Positions 23,953 through 34,088 of a stretch of DNA of 64,000 nt are shown here, piece after piece (the first letter of the stretch is position 1; the number at the start of each line of letters is the position of its first letter). The stretch comes from Begonia masoniana (taxonomy: Eukaryota > Streptophyta > Magnoliopsida > Cucurbitales > Begoniaceae). The translations under genes and the position numbers were made by a program. The notes below the pieces were generated by a model. The model was given only the letters and a program-made list of their open reading frames with translations. It did no database searches and was not told the origin of the DNA. The stretch covers positions 42,941,124-43,005,123 of the forward strand of contig CM039512.1 of NCBI GenBank assembly GCA_022432975.1, given 5' to 3'.

Positions 23953-24802
23953 AGGGAAATTATCGATTTGAACCCTGTAATATACACGTTTTTTCAATTC
24001 GGCCCCTGTACTAAAAAAATTGACAAACCGAACCCTGTACTTTGATTATGTTATCAGTTTTGACCTTCTATCAACCATTTCATAAAACTCTCATTGAAAA
24101 AACTACCAAACGATCTTAGATTCAGTTGAAATTTTTATCACATGTTCATTACTTAATGAGAAGATAATTTGGGAAGTTTCGTGATTTTTTAACACATCTA
24201 CAATTTATTATAATTTTATTTTAGTATTGTTTAAAACTATTATAATAAATCATACAAGTTTTAAAACATTACGCAAATTTTTCTATTATCTACCCATAAT
24301 ATGGTGAACATTTAGAAAAAGTTTCAAATACATCCAATATCGTTTGGTATTTGTTTAAATTAATCTCAGTTTTTTCTTTATTTTATAATTTAATTTTTAA
24401 CAAAATACCAAACAATATTTGATTTATTTGAACATTTTTCCACATGTTCAACCTATCATGAGTAGATAATAGAAAAAGTTTCGTGATTTTCTAAAATTTG
24501 TATGATTTATTATAATATTTTTATAAAATACTAAAATAAATTTTCAATAAATCGTACATGTGTTAAAAAATCACGAAAATTTTCAGATTATCTTTTTATT
24601 AAGTAGTGAACATGTAGTAAAAATTTCAGCTGAATCTAAGATCGTTTGTCAGTTTTTTCAATGAGAATTTAATGAAATTATTGATAGAAGGTCAAAACTG
24701 ATAACAGAATCAAAGTACAGGGTTCGGTTTGCTGATTTTTTTAGTACAAGGGCCAAATTGAAAAAACGTGTATAGTATAGGGTTCAAATCGATAATTACC
24801 CT
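23953..24802. mobile_element. 850-bp foldback transposon
   Basis: The whole element is an imperfect palindrome with arms of about 420 bp. It starts AGGGAAATTATCGATTTGAA and ends TTCAAATCGATAATTACCCT. Further matches continue inward, for example the CACGTTTTTTCAATT versus AATTGAAAAAACGTG region and GGTCAAAACTGATAAC versus GTTATCAGTTTTGACC. An 8-bp duplication AATTTATA flanks it (23945-23952 and 24803-24810), which favours the hAT superfamily; long arms also occur in MULEs, which make 9-bp duplications. It has no coding capacity. A transcript across it would fold into a long hairpin. Confidence 0.92.
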
Positions 24803-24810
24803 AATTTATA

Positions 24811-25918
24811 TGTGAACTAGTTAGTTCCAAGGCTAGGTGAAGAAAGGCCCAAGATAGGGAGCTAGTGTGCCGAGCTGAAGTTAGCTCGTGATTCATCTTA
24901 GGTTGGTTTGGTCGGATCTTGGACAAGCTAACAATTCTAACAATTGGTCTCGACTTTTCCTCGGCATCGCCACCCTAATCATTTTATATCTTTACGTATG
25001 GTGAACTCCATGCATGACAAAGGTCAAGACAAACTAAAGGTAAGGCCGAAACAAGACGAGCCAAAGTCTGGACAAGAAATGCAAGAGAAAGTGAAGGCCA
25101 ATTGTCCGATTCATAATGTGCATTTGGAAGCTCTAATACCAAAATGATGGGTCAAAGCTAGGTAGATGAAAACAATATTGAAGTTATAATCCCCATTTAA
25201 TAACCACCATTGAATCAAAAATCTCCTCAAATTCAATGTTCACTTAAAATATGCATGACCTGGTGACTCAATGTACTAGACGCAGAGAGAGAACTCTGTT
25301 ATGGTGAAAAGGAAGCAGTATTTGTATTTATCATAAATAATTAATATAATAAAGAAGTGATCGTACTAGAAGTGTAATCATAAGCATTCTAATTTTTAAC
25401 ATTTAAAATAATAAACTATTTATAACAATAAATTTTTCTTTATTTTAATTATTTTTTAGGGAGCTCCTTGTTGATAATATCTTATGTCTTCAATAAAATA
25501 AAGAAAAAATAAATTATTTATGACAATAAATTCCTACTTCATTTCAAAAGTGTTATTAGCTAATTTCTATAAAATCTTAAATTAAATTTAGCCATGGGCC
25601 TTGTAACAGTTTGTAAAGATATAGTATTTCCTATTAACATTTTTTTATTAGAAAAAAAGTAAATTAGAATTACATTAAGCAGAAAGAGAAAATCAAAGTT
25701 ATTACACAGACAACACGCACGTGCATCACAAGTAGACCCACTAGCCCATGGTTCAAGAACATGACAAGAACGAGAATCTCCATAAGTTGTCCATCAAATT
25801 TTTGAGTGAATAAGATCATAATTTTACGGGAATGAGAATCAGAATCTACGAAATTAGTGAATTGTTTCCTAAGATTGTCGTGATCATTGTTGAGCGTTAG
25901 TGTGGTGGCGATGAATTC
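24811..25918. other. Intergenic, no supported gene
   Basis: AT-rich. A GCTCTAATACCA at 25130-25141 is the inverse of a degenerate initiator-tRNA primer site (TGGTATTAGAGC) and might mark the edge of an old minus-strand LTR element, but no LTR pair was found. The single open frame 24944-25147 has no recognisable motif. Confidence 0.5.
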
Positions 25919-26186
25919 TGTTAGAATTTGGCGTGACCCGAATTCTAGTTGGGCCTGGGTCGGGCCCGTATATCAATATTAGGGTTTTATGTTTTCTCTA
26001 TATATTGATGCTTGAGTCGCAAAACTCATTGTACCGAATTGATATTAGTGATTCTCTCCTCTTCCCGTTATTTTTTTTCCTTTCTAGGGTTTTTACGTAA
26101 AATTCGGTATCCATTATTTTCGCGTTTTTTTTTTTCTGTTTTCTTGATCGTTCGTTACAGGTGGATTAGAGCGTCTAATCCTAACA
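25919..26186 (+). repeat. 5' LTR of copia element
   Basis: It begins TGTTAGAATTTGG and ends GTCTAATCCTAACA. A TATA-like CTATATATTGATG lies in its middle. It is closely similar to the 3' LTR at 31100-31363; differences include several substitutions and small indels in the T-runs. Confidence 0.92.
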
Positions 26187-26229
26187 ACTGGTATCAAAGC
26201 TTCAGGTTGAAGGTTTTCGAAAATCAAGG

Positions 26230-27380
26230 TTTGATTATTTGAAGGGTATCGAATGATTTGTCAGGTTTGTAATTTCGGTCCGTGAAATTTACAAAGGTAG
26301 AAGAAGAAAAGGAAATTAAAAAAAAAAAACAAGGGAAAGGAATATTTTTCGGGTTTGTTCTTCGACAGACAGTGAAGAACAGAGAAGAATAGAAGGAGAG
26401 AGGAGTGCCCGAGCCACCCACGCGAAGAAAGCGAACGAAGAAAACAGACAGATCGAGCTGCGGCGACGAACAGAGACCCGTCAAACCGCCATCCGCCGCC
26501 GTTCTGCCATCACCGCGCGCACCAGAACCGCGCCGACGACTAACTGTTCTCGCACGCCGCCGGCGTTCGCCTAGAACAGACCACCGCGACTCGTTCACCG
26601 TCCGACGAGTCGCCAGCCGCCGCACGCAAAACCATCGTACGCAGAGCCTCGTGACACGCTCGATCTCGACAGCCCACTTGCACCGTCGCACATCGCCGTT
26701 CGACAGCGAGAAGAAGAATTTTCTAAGGTTGACAGAGAGAAGAAGAATATTCTCTCTAGTTTGTGTTTGGTTTGGTCTGCGTGAAGAAGAAAAGAAGCAG
26801 ACTTTTTCTGCTTTGTGGATTTGTGACCTGAGTGAGGAAACACAGAAGAAAAGGTGTGTTGTTGATCTCTGGGGTTGCTGTTGATCGTTGCTGCGAACAG
26901 AAGAGTTTTGTTTGGCTGTGACTTTGCTTTGAGCTGTGTGAAGGAAAATACAAAGAAATGTGTGTTTTTCTTTGTTTTTGCCGTGCAGAAAATATGTTCT
27001 TGGTGAACAGTGGAGAAATTCAAAGTGAAATTTTGGTGATTAAGGTTTCACGGATTTCAGAATTTTTGGTGGATATTAGATCAAAATTTATGAAATTTTT
27101 GGGCCGACTTAGATTGATTATTGGGTTGAATAATTAATCGAGAAATTATCAGTTTGTTGGGCAATTTTTATTGGTTCAAAATATTCTGAAGGATTTATTC
27201 TGGTTTTAAAAGGGAGCAATTTTTGGGAAAATATTTGGGCAAGATTATTGATTCACATATTTTCAGGCTCGGATAATTTATTTGGTAGATTTATTGATAT
27301 TGTGGAGATTGATTATTGGGGTTTAATAATTGATCAGGAAATATCAATTTTTTTAGCATTGTTTTTTATAACAATAGCAG
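26230..27380 (+). other. GC-rich untranslated leader of copia element
   Basis: It lies between the primer site and gag. 26390-26720 is purine-rich and then very rich in CG dinucleotides (CGCCG, CGACGA words). Arginine/proline-rich frames stay open on both strands here (26405-26884 plus, 26691-26224 minus). They look like a consequence of base composition rather than genes. A diverged homologue of this leader lies at 36180-36470 on the other strand. Confidence 0.6.
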
Positions 27381-28079
27381 GTGAGGATAGCACATAATAC
27401 ATTATTGAAAAATTCAATGGGACAGATTTTGCGTTCTGGAGAATGCAAATTGAGGACTATTTATACGAGAAAGATCTTCAACTTCCATTAAGTACAAAAC
27501 CAGAAAAGATGGAAGACGTTGAATGGAATCACCTTGACAGAAAAGTTTTGGGAGTCATCCGTTTGACGCTAGCCAAAAGCGTTGCTCACAACGTGGCGAA
27601 GGAGAAGACCACCGCGAGTCTGATGAAGGCTCTGTCTGATATGTACGAGAAACCGTCTGCAAATAATAAGATATTTCTTATGAAGAAGCTTTTTAATCTG
27701 AAGATGATTGTGTTGACTTAAATGATGTTTAAGTCTAAATATGTTTTTGATGATGTATTTGAATGGTTAATATTGTAATTTGATTATATTAAGCGAATGA
27801 GAATAACGAATATGCATTAGTATTTTAATCTGTTGAAAATGCCCTTGGAAAAGGTATTTTAGTTGTTTAACAATCGTGATTAAGTGTACAGGGCTGAAAA
27901 CTCATCTGTCGATGAGTTGTTAAAAATAGACATATACCGATCGCTAAACGACAAAGCAAAGAAGGCTTTTGCCGATGGCCTTCATCTACCGGTCGATAAA
28001 ACGACAAAAGAAGAAGTCGTTCAAGGCCTACTTCAACCGATCGCTAGATGACATATACTGATGGAGTTTAATGATGCTT

Positions 28080-28540
28080 CTGCCAATGGCATTTGAAGCG
28101 ACTCATACCGATAGCGTTTTAATGGTGCACCTACCGATGACATTTCAAGCTGCTCCTGCCGATGAACTTTCCAGAATGCATCTGCCGATGGCTTTCCAGA
28201 ATGCATCTGCCGATGGCTTTTCAGAATACATCTGCCAATGAATTTTCAAGGTGCATCTGCCGATGGAGTTCAAAGCTTGCTCATGCCGATAGCTTATTCG
28301 TCTTGCATCTGCCGATGACGTTTCAAGATACATCCGCCGATGGCGCTGTTAAGCTTGCACCTGTCGATGGACTTCAAAGCGTGCACCTGTCGATGGACTT
28401 CAAAGCGTGCACCTGCCGATGAAGTTCAAGATACACCTGCCGATGGCGTTGAAGATATATCTGCCGATAGCTTTTAAGTTGCATATACCGATGGACTTTT
28501 AGAGCAACACATACCGATGACGTGGCGATTGAATTAAAGC
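28080..28540 (+). repeat. About 30-bp degenerate minisatellite inside the solo LTR
   Basis: Some 14-15 units of about 30 bp with the recurring core CATCTGCCGATGG and variable spacers (TTTTCAGAATG, AGTTCAAAGC). The array occupies the position where the SIRE LTRs at 43745-44160 and 52745-53165 carry different 46-bp arrays. Confidence 0.9.
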
Positions 28541-28975
28541 TGCTTCCACCGATAATCTTCCGCCAGAATTCAAAATAGCCGCGAAGCTACAGTGACGTCG
28601 TTTTCAGCATTAACTCCAGAACTTTAATGGCGACGACAACTTGCAACTACAGACGGCAACGGCTACCTGATCTAGTACGGATGCTTTCCAACGGTAACAT
28701 TTTTCATTTGAAGAAAGAAGCATTTAATTCAGAGCTGAAAAAGAAGACAGAGTATTTAAGCCGAGGTTAGAGCACGAAGATACAACTTTTTGCGAATTTG
28801 ATTTCCTGAGCCCTAACGTGCGAATCATACTCTGTATTCTCTATCTACATCTCTCTATTCCAAAACTTGAGATTCTGTTTTGAGAGTTTGTAGATTAACT
28901 TAATCTGTCATTCAAATCTGAAAATCCTGTAAGGCAGTGGATTGACGCCCGTAAAGTTCAATCCAGGATTGTGTA

Positions 28976-29303
28976 TGTAACATCCCTAAAACTGTACCCA
29001 ATTTCCCGTACTATTTTTATTATTATTATTTTTTTATTTTTTTTATCTCTATACTTTAAATAAACTCTAGACGGAATCTAAACCGAAATCGAAACCAGAA
29101 TCGAAATCGGAATTCATTTAAAACATATTTCGATTCAATTTATTAAAACTAGAAATAACGTTTAATAAAACAAATAAAACAATTATCAAAACATGGGAGG
29201 GCAAAACTGTCCAAGCCGTGACAAACAGGGGGCAGCGATCAATCTCCTAAATTAGGAGATCGATCGCTGAGGGCCACAATTGCCCCAGCGATCAATCGCT
29301 GCA
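28976..29303 (+). mobile_element. Small LTR nested in the solo LTR
   Basis: A 328-bp TG..CA sequence (TGTAACATCCC..ATCGCTGCA) is bounded by a perfect 5-bp duplication GTGTA (28971-28975, 29304-29308). It begins like the gypsy LTR at 42767 (TGTGACGACCCTAACACTATACCC), and its end shares the GCGATCAATCGC words found at 53485-53625, so it is a related solo LTR or deleted derivative. A palindrome (CTCCTAAATTAGGAG) lies near its end. This is the third layer of a nest. Confidence 0.88.
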
Positions 29304-31099
29304 GTGTAAGGCTGTGGATCGAAGCCCGTAAAGTTCGATCAGCATTTCTTGTTGAGAAGAAGTAAGGAATCTTCAAGGGGGAGCCTTGGAGCGTGGACGT
29401 AGGCAGTTTGGCCGAACCACGTTAAAAACTGTGGTGTCGAATTTCTCTCTCTCTCTCTTTATTTTATTTGGTTGTCTGCTATTAATCTATAAGTATTTTA
29501 TTCAAGAGAGAAATTTGGTTAGACTTGAGATTAAAATTAAAAAGGTCTAATTCACCCCCTATTAGACAATATCGTTCCTACAGATTGATGAAACTTCTGT
29601 CGCAGCGCATATGAATGAGTTCAATACTATTGTAAATCAATTGTTATCTGTGGATATTGATTTTGAAGATGAGGTTCGTGCTCTAATTTTGTTGGCGTCT
29701 CTACCGAATAGTTGGGAGCCTATGAGAGCAGTAGTTAGTAACTCAGTTGGAAGTGCTAAACTGGTATTCACCGATATGAGGGATCGTATTCTTGCCGAGG
29801 AGGTTCGTAAGATTGATTCTGGTGAAACATCGATAGACTAAGCTCTGAGTGTTGAAAATAGGGGCAGAAATCAAAGTAAAGGTCCGGACAATAGAAATCG
29901 AAGTCAGAGGAAGTCCGAAAAACACGCGAACTTTGAGTGTTATTATTGTGGCAAGAAAGGACACATAAAGAGATTTTGTTATAAGTTTCTTTAGGAGAAT
30001 CTGAATGCCAAAGGAAAAGAAAAGATGTTCGAAGAGGGTGACATAGTCGAGGAGGTAGATACAGCCACCGACGAGTCCTTTAGTGTGTACAATGAGGATG
30101 TTGTAAATTCTGATTGCCAAGATACGAGTTCGGTGATCGATAGTGACGCTTCAATACATGCCACTTCGCGGAGAGATTTCTTTACGTCCTACACTTTGGG
30201 TGATTATGGAAGTGTGAGGATGGAAAATGGTTGCGTTGCAAAAGTCATTGGTATGTGAGATGTGCGTTTGGAGACCAACATCGGCAACACCTTGGTTTTG
30301 AGAGGTGTGAAGCACATCCCCGACATCTGCAAGAATTTGGTCTCGACTGGGAAGCTCGACGATGAAGGGTTTGGCAACACCTTTCGTGATGGAAAATGGA
30401 AGCTTACTAGAGGTTCATTGATTGTGGCTAGAGGAGAAAAATGCTCCTCATTATATGTGATGCACGCGAAGATTGCGGATTCCATAGTCAATGTGATGGG
30501 TAATAAGGCTGCAAAGTTTATGAATTCACCTTCTAGGAGAAAGGTTGAGAAGACTCAGAAGAAGTCAGGTTCTCAGGTGAAGTTCAGGTTGAGATCTGAT
30601 GGTACATTAGAGCCGGTGAGTCAGTCTATTACAAATGTTCAGTCATCAGTTTCAGTTTCACGTCAGAATGGTATCGTCAAAGGCAGAACCATGTGGAAGG
30701 TTAATACTCCGGGACATGATGAAACTGTGGGTTATGCATTGAATGTGTTCGAGGGTAACGATTCATGTGTGGAGTTTTCAATATGTTCAGATGCAGTTCG
30801 TTGCGACAACCCTGATAGTTCAGTGATACCATGGAGAAGGAGGAGATGCGATTTCTTCTCAAGTAAGTCTCTCAAGTTTAAGCGGGGTTTAAACTTGAAC
30901 GGTATCAGATGCTGAGTTAGCCCATCGGGGGCCTATATGGCAGAGGAGCTTATGCTTAATGAAGTTTTGCAGATTTGTTTCCTTGCACCGGAATTTCGTT
31001 AAAGGTGGAGACTGTCAGAGTTCAGTGTTCTGGATTCGCTTGGGTTGAGCCAAGTAGCCCATTTGATCTCTCATGTGGAATTCGTGTCAAGGTGGAGTT

Positions 31100-31363
31100 T
31101 GTTAGAATTTGGTATGACCTGAATTCTAGTTGGCCGCGTCGGGCCCGTATATCAATATTAGGGTTTTATGTTTTCTCTATATATTGATACTTGAGTCGCA
31201 AAACTCATTGTACCGAATTGATATTAGTGATTCTCTCCTCTTCCCGTGGTTTTTTCCCTTTTTAGGGTTTCCACGTAAAATTCGGTGTCCATCATTTTCT
31301 CGTATTTTTTTTCAGTTTTCTTGATCGTTCGTTACAGGTGGATTATGGCGTCTAATCCTAACA
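31100..31363 (+). repeat. 3' LTR of copia element
   Basis: TGTTAGAATTTGG to CTAATCCTAACA, matching 25919-26186. Preceded by purine-rich GTCAAGGTGGAGTT. Confidence 0.92.
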
Positions 31364-31705
31364 AACTACTTCCTTCTCGTCCTGGTTCTGCAAGGTGTTT
31401 GAGAGAGTAATCTTGTTGTAACCCATCATCATGGTAAGCTTCATGCAAATTTCTGTATCCACGTCTCCTCCGTAAAGCTTTGTATGATAACCATCTTGGG
31501 ATAAATAAAGAAAGTTGGAGAGAGAAAGACTTTTGGATTTGCTTAACTTTGTAACATCACTTTTTGTTTCCTTTTTTTGTTAAATATTTTCACATCAATT
31601 TAATCTTAACCCTTTTTTAATTTAGATTTAGGCAGATAACAAATTCATATTACAACTATAACTTTTATCGTTGTTGTTCTCATCCTGTCTCCCTTAATTG
31701 TAAAA

Positions 31706-32048
31706 ATGTCTTCCAGATCTCGTCGCTTTGAGACAAAGTATGCTTGAGGTGCTCTCTTATGGCAAAGTTATCAAGGTGGAAGAAGTCGTCACAATGCAGT
31801 TGAAAACCCTAAAGACCATCATGGAGATCATATCGAGAAGCGATGAGATTCCGTTGATGACAGTCGATGACAGTCGATAGCAACGCTCCTTCGAATTATA
31901 TCAGGAACAAGTGTGCGACAGAGTCAGAGATCTGATCAAGGGAAAGACACCCGAAGAGATACGACGAACCTTCAACATTACGAATGATTTTTCAATGAAA
32001 GAAGAAAAACAACTTCGAAAATCACATTCTTGGGCATTCGATCCTTGA
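31706..32048 (+). pseudogene. SKP1-like pseudogene
   Basis: SKP1/ASK proteins link cullin to F-box proteins in SCF ubiquitin ligases. An ATG at 31706 starts MSSRSRR, then a frameshift leads into LEVLSYGKVIKVEEVVTMQ, matching the family N-terminus. The frame meets TAG at 31878-31880 after TVDDSR. Downstream, in the same frame, [19 protein letters not shown] and a tail ending HSWAFDP match the well conserved C-terminus ([20 protein letters not shown]). About 50 central residues are missing. It retains two good ends but no complete protein. Confidence 0.85.
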
Positions 32049-32725
32049 TAACAAGGACCATTAACATTCAGTTCTTAAAAAAAGTTTCCGCAATGAGGAA
32101 TCAATTTTATTTCGCAGAACTTTCTTCTTTCAGCCATTGATCCAATAAAAGTCTCTCTTTGCAGTTGCTATTCTGTAAAAAGCAGATAAATTCAACACAT
32201 CTGCTTGGAAAATGATCAAATCCAGTTCATATCAAACCAAAATCATTGAAATGAGCTGCAAATATTCACATTATCACCACCACAAACGGTGGATAAAGCC
32301 TAGATTCAACGACCTCAACCTCGATTCAACTTTCTCCATCGATAATTCCCGGCCATTCCACAAAAGCCGCCACTGCCCCTCCTCGTACCTGCCTGCATTA
32401 AGAAGACGATAGACTTTCGTTTAAAGGAAGATTTATTGAACCATGAGATTATATTTCGAAGACTGCTTCGCAAAGTTTCTTCAATGGTTTTGATATCTTG
32501 CAATGGAATAAGGTTTTGAGTTTAAAGATCATGAATTTACCTATTAGAGAAACCAGTGAATTAAGTTTCTAACAGAATATGCAAAGCTTACTAAATAGCA
32601 AAAAACAAGCTCGTTCGAGTTTTGGATTCTTCAAGTCAGATAAAGAGCAATCTTTAAGACAGAAAAAGCTAAAGTTTAAAGTTTGAATTTTTCCAACTAT
32701 CATACTGAATGCTTCTAACCTCTAA
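32049..32725. other. Unassigned DNA between SKP1-like pseudogene and minus-strand gene
   Basis: No gene is supported. Part of it is probably the 3' UTR of the minus-strand gene whose stop is at 32726. The short frames on both strands near 32212-32503 show no motif. Confidence 0.5.
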
Positions 32726-34088
32726 TTATCTGTCTGAGCTCGAGACCACATCAAACAGCCCACAGCAACTCAAGAAAGATGTCTTTTGCATTGGTTGCGG
32801 AGCAGAAGCAACCAAAGGCTGCAAAAGCATGGACGAAAAAAGGTTAAAGCTTCTATCTTTTAACATAGACATAATATATAAACCAAAAATAACATAAGAA
32901 GATTAGATGCTCTACCTGGTTTTCAAAAGATTTAGGAATCTCAGTACCATTTGATGACGGTGATGATTTTTCTTCGTGATTTTCAGATGTGAAATCCATG
33001 GTTGATTCTACAAGCATAGGCAGGGGAGTTTTCTCACTGTGCTTTACGTCCGAAGTAATTACATCACCTATCACAGAATTTTGAGTTGAGGCATTTTCTA
33101 CTGTTGCAACGGCCTCCTCGGATGCAGGAACCGCCGCCGGAATTGAATGAAGAACAGAGCTTGTTTGCACAATTAAATCAAAGGAGTCCCCGGCTTGTCC
33201 CTCTTTAGGGGCTTCAATTCGTTTTCTGCGTGAAGAACTATCAGGATTTTCTTTATCTGAATTAGTCTTCAAAAATGAATTTTCGTCTTCCGATTTTGTC
33301 TCAGAAACTTGAGAATCATCATCAGAACTGTTACTGCTAGAGCTTGGACCAACGGATCTCTTAGCGAACTCAACATGCTTCGGGCTAACATGTTTAGCTT
33401 CAGAATCTTCTGCAACTTTGAGAACACCATAATCTTCTGCGGCAGGGTGAAGAGATGCCGATGGAGCTATATTCTCTGATTCGTCATTTTCCACATCAAC
33501 TGGCCTGTCATGGTTATGGTGATTATAAGATGAAAGGGAATCGCCACTATCACTTCCTTTCTCGTCTTGGCTTCTGACCTCATCATTTCCTAAGAAAGAT
33601 CGTTTCAATCAGAAGACATCTGAGCTATAAATATGTAAAAAAATAGAAACAAGAAACAGAAATCGAAACCGAACCATTCAAATTTATAACCATGGGGAAA
33701 ATTGAGAGCTCAACCAAAGTAATAAATTGATGAAACGAGGAATGTTCAGTGATATTGTATGAGACCTCGGTGGCCAACTAAGAATTAGACATATTCGTTA
33801 GTTTGAGTTTCATAAATTATAGCAAACCAGCAGTCAAAGCATCTACAAACTAGTAATTTCCTCCCAATCGTCAAAGACAAACAACTCTGGCGACTACCCA
33901 AAACCAGATGAGAAATTAGAAATCTGGATGAAGCGAGAGTAATCGATAGATAACAGATGGAAATGATGGAAACCCATCTCCATACAATAATATCGAACGA
34001 AAATGGTGGACTAAAGAATACCTTCAGATTTGGCGTTAGCCTCCTTTTTTTTCCTGGCAGTTTTTCTCTTCTTCGGCCCTGACGGCAT
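32726..34088 (-). CDS. Unrecognised acidic serine-rich protein, three exons
   Basis: Exons on the minus strand are 34022-34088 (67 nt, MPSGPKKRKTARKKKEANAK), 32916-33589 (674 nt) and 32726-32818 (93 nt). All junctions have GT and AG, and the phases fit (1 then 0), giving 834 nt, 277 residues. The start is strongly basic, like a nuclear localisation signal. The middle is rich in Ser, Glu, Asp, Asn and His with runs such as SSSSNSSDDD and SRRKRIEAPKEG, probably disordered. The last exon encodes PLVASAPQPMQKTSFLSCCG followed by LFDVV and a stop, a compact cysteine-containing end. I recall similar plant proteins of unknown function but cannot name one. No domain or catalytic motif is visible. Regular codon structure across three exons argues that it is real. 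Confidence 0.75.

Larger units (their letters stand above)
27711..29582 (+). mobile_element. SIRE-family solo LTR inserted in copia gag
   Basis: It starts TGTTGACTTAAATGATG and ends TATCGTTCCTACA, the same ends as the minus-strand LTRs of the SIRE element at 42922-53366. It is flanked by a perfect 5-bp duplication GATTG (27706-27710, 29583-29587). Shared inner words include CTCATAT/TGCATTAG, GGCAGTGGATTGACGCCCGT and the GGTTCGGCCGAACCACG area. No internal element sequence is present, so it is a solo LTR left by recombination. It has its own tandem array (28080-28540) and a nested insertion at 28976-29303. Confidence 0.92.
27402..30915 (+). pseudogene. Broken copia gag-protease
   Basis: Reading starts at about IEKFNGTDFAFWRMQIEDYL, a copia gag N-terminus. 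It runs to FNLKM at 27705, is interrupted by 27711-29582 plus a 5-bp duplication, and resumes IDETSVAAHMNEFNTIVNQL. Next come ASLPNSWEPMR, in-frame stops at 29839 and 29992, the CCHC knuckle CYYCGKKGHIKRFC, and the protease site as DSDASIHAT where active enzymes have D-[ST]-G. A further stop lies at 30256, then GVKHIPDICKNLVSTGKL. After SLYVMHAK the expected integrase and RT are missing, and the remaining frame to 30915 matches nothing I recognise. It cannot be functional. Confidence 0.87.
25919..31363 (+). mobile_element. Internally deleted Ty1/copia element
   Basis: The LTRs are 25919-26186 and 31100-31363, both TGTTAG..CTAACA. A primer site TGGTATCAAAGC (26189-26200) follows the left LTR and a purine-rich AAGGTGGAGT precedes the right one. 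After a GC-rich leader, gag, the CCHC knuckle and protease remain, and the sequence reaches the start of the GAG pre-integrase segment (SLYVMHAK). Integrase, reverse transcriptase and RNase H are absent. The flanks (AATTC left, AACTA right) are not an intact 5-bp duplication, which fits inter-element recombination. Gag is split by the solo LTR at 27711-29582. Confidence 0.88.

Noticed and set aside
26224..26884. Arginine/proline-rich proteins on both strands (155-159 codons)
   Set aside because: They lie in the CG-rich untranslated leader of a copia element, overlap in opposite directions and have no domain; composition explains the open frames.
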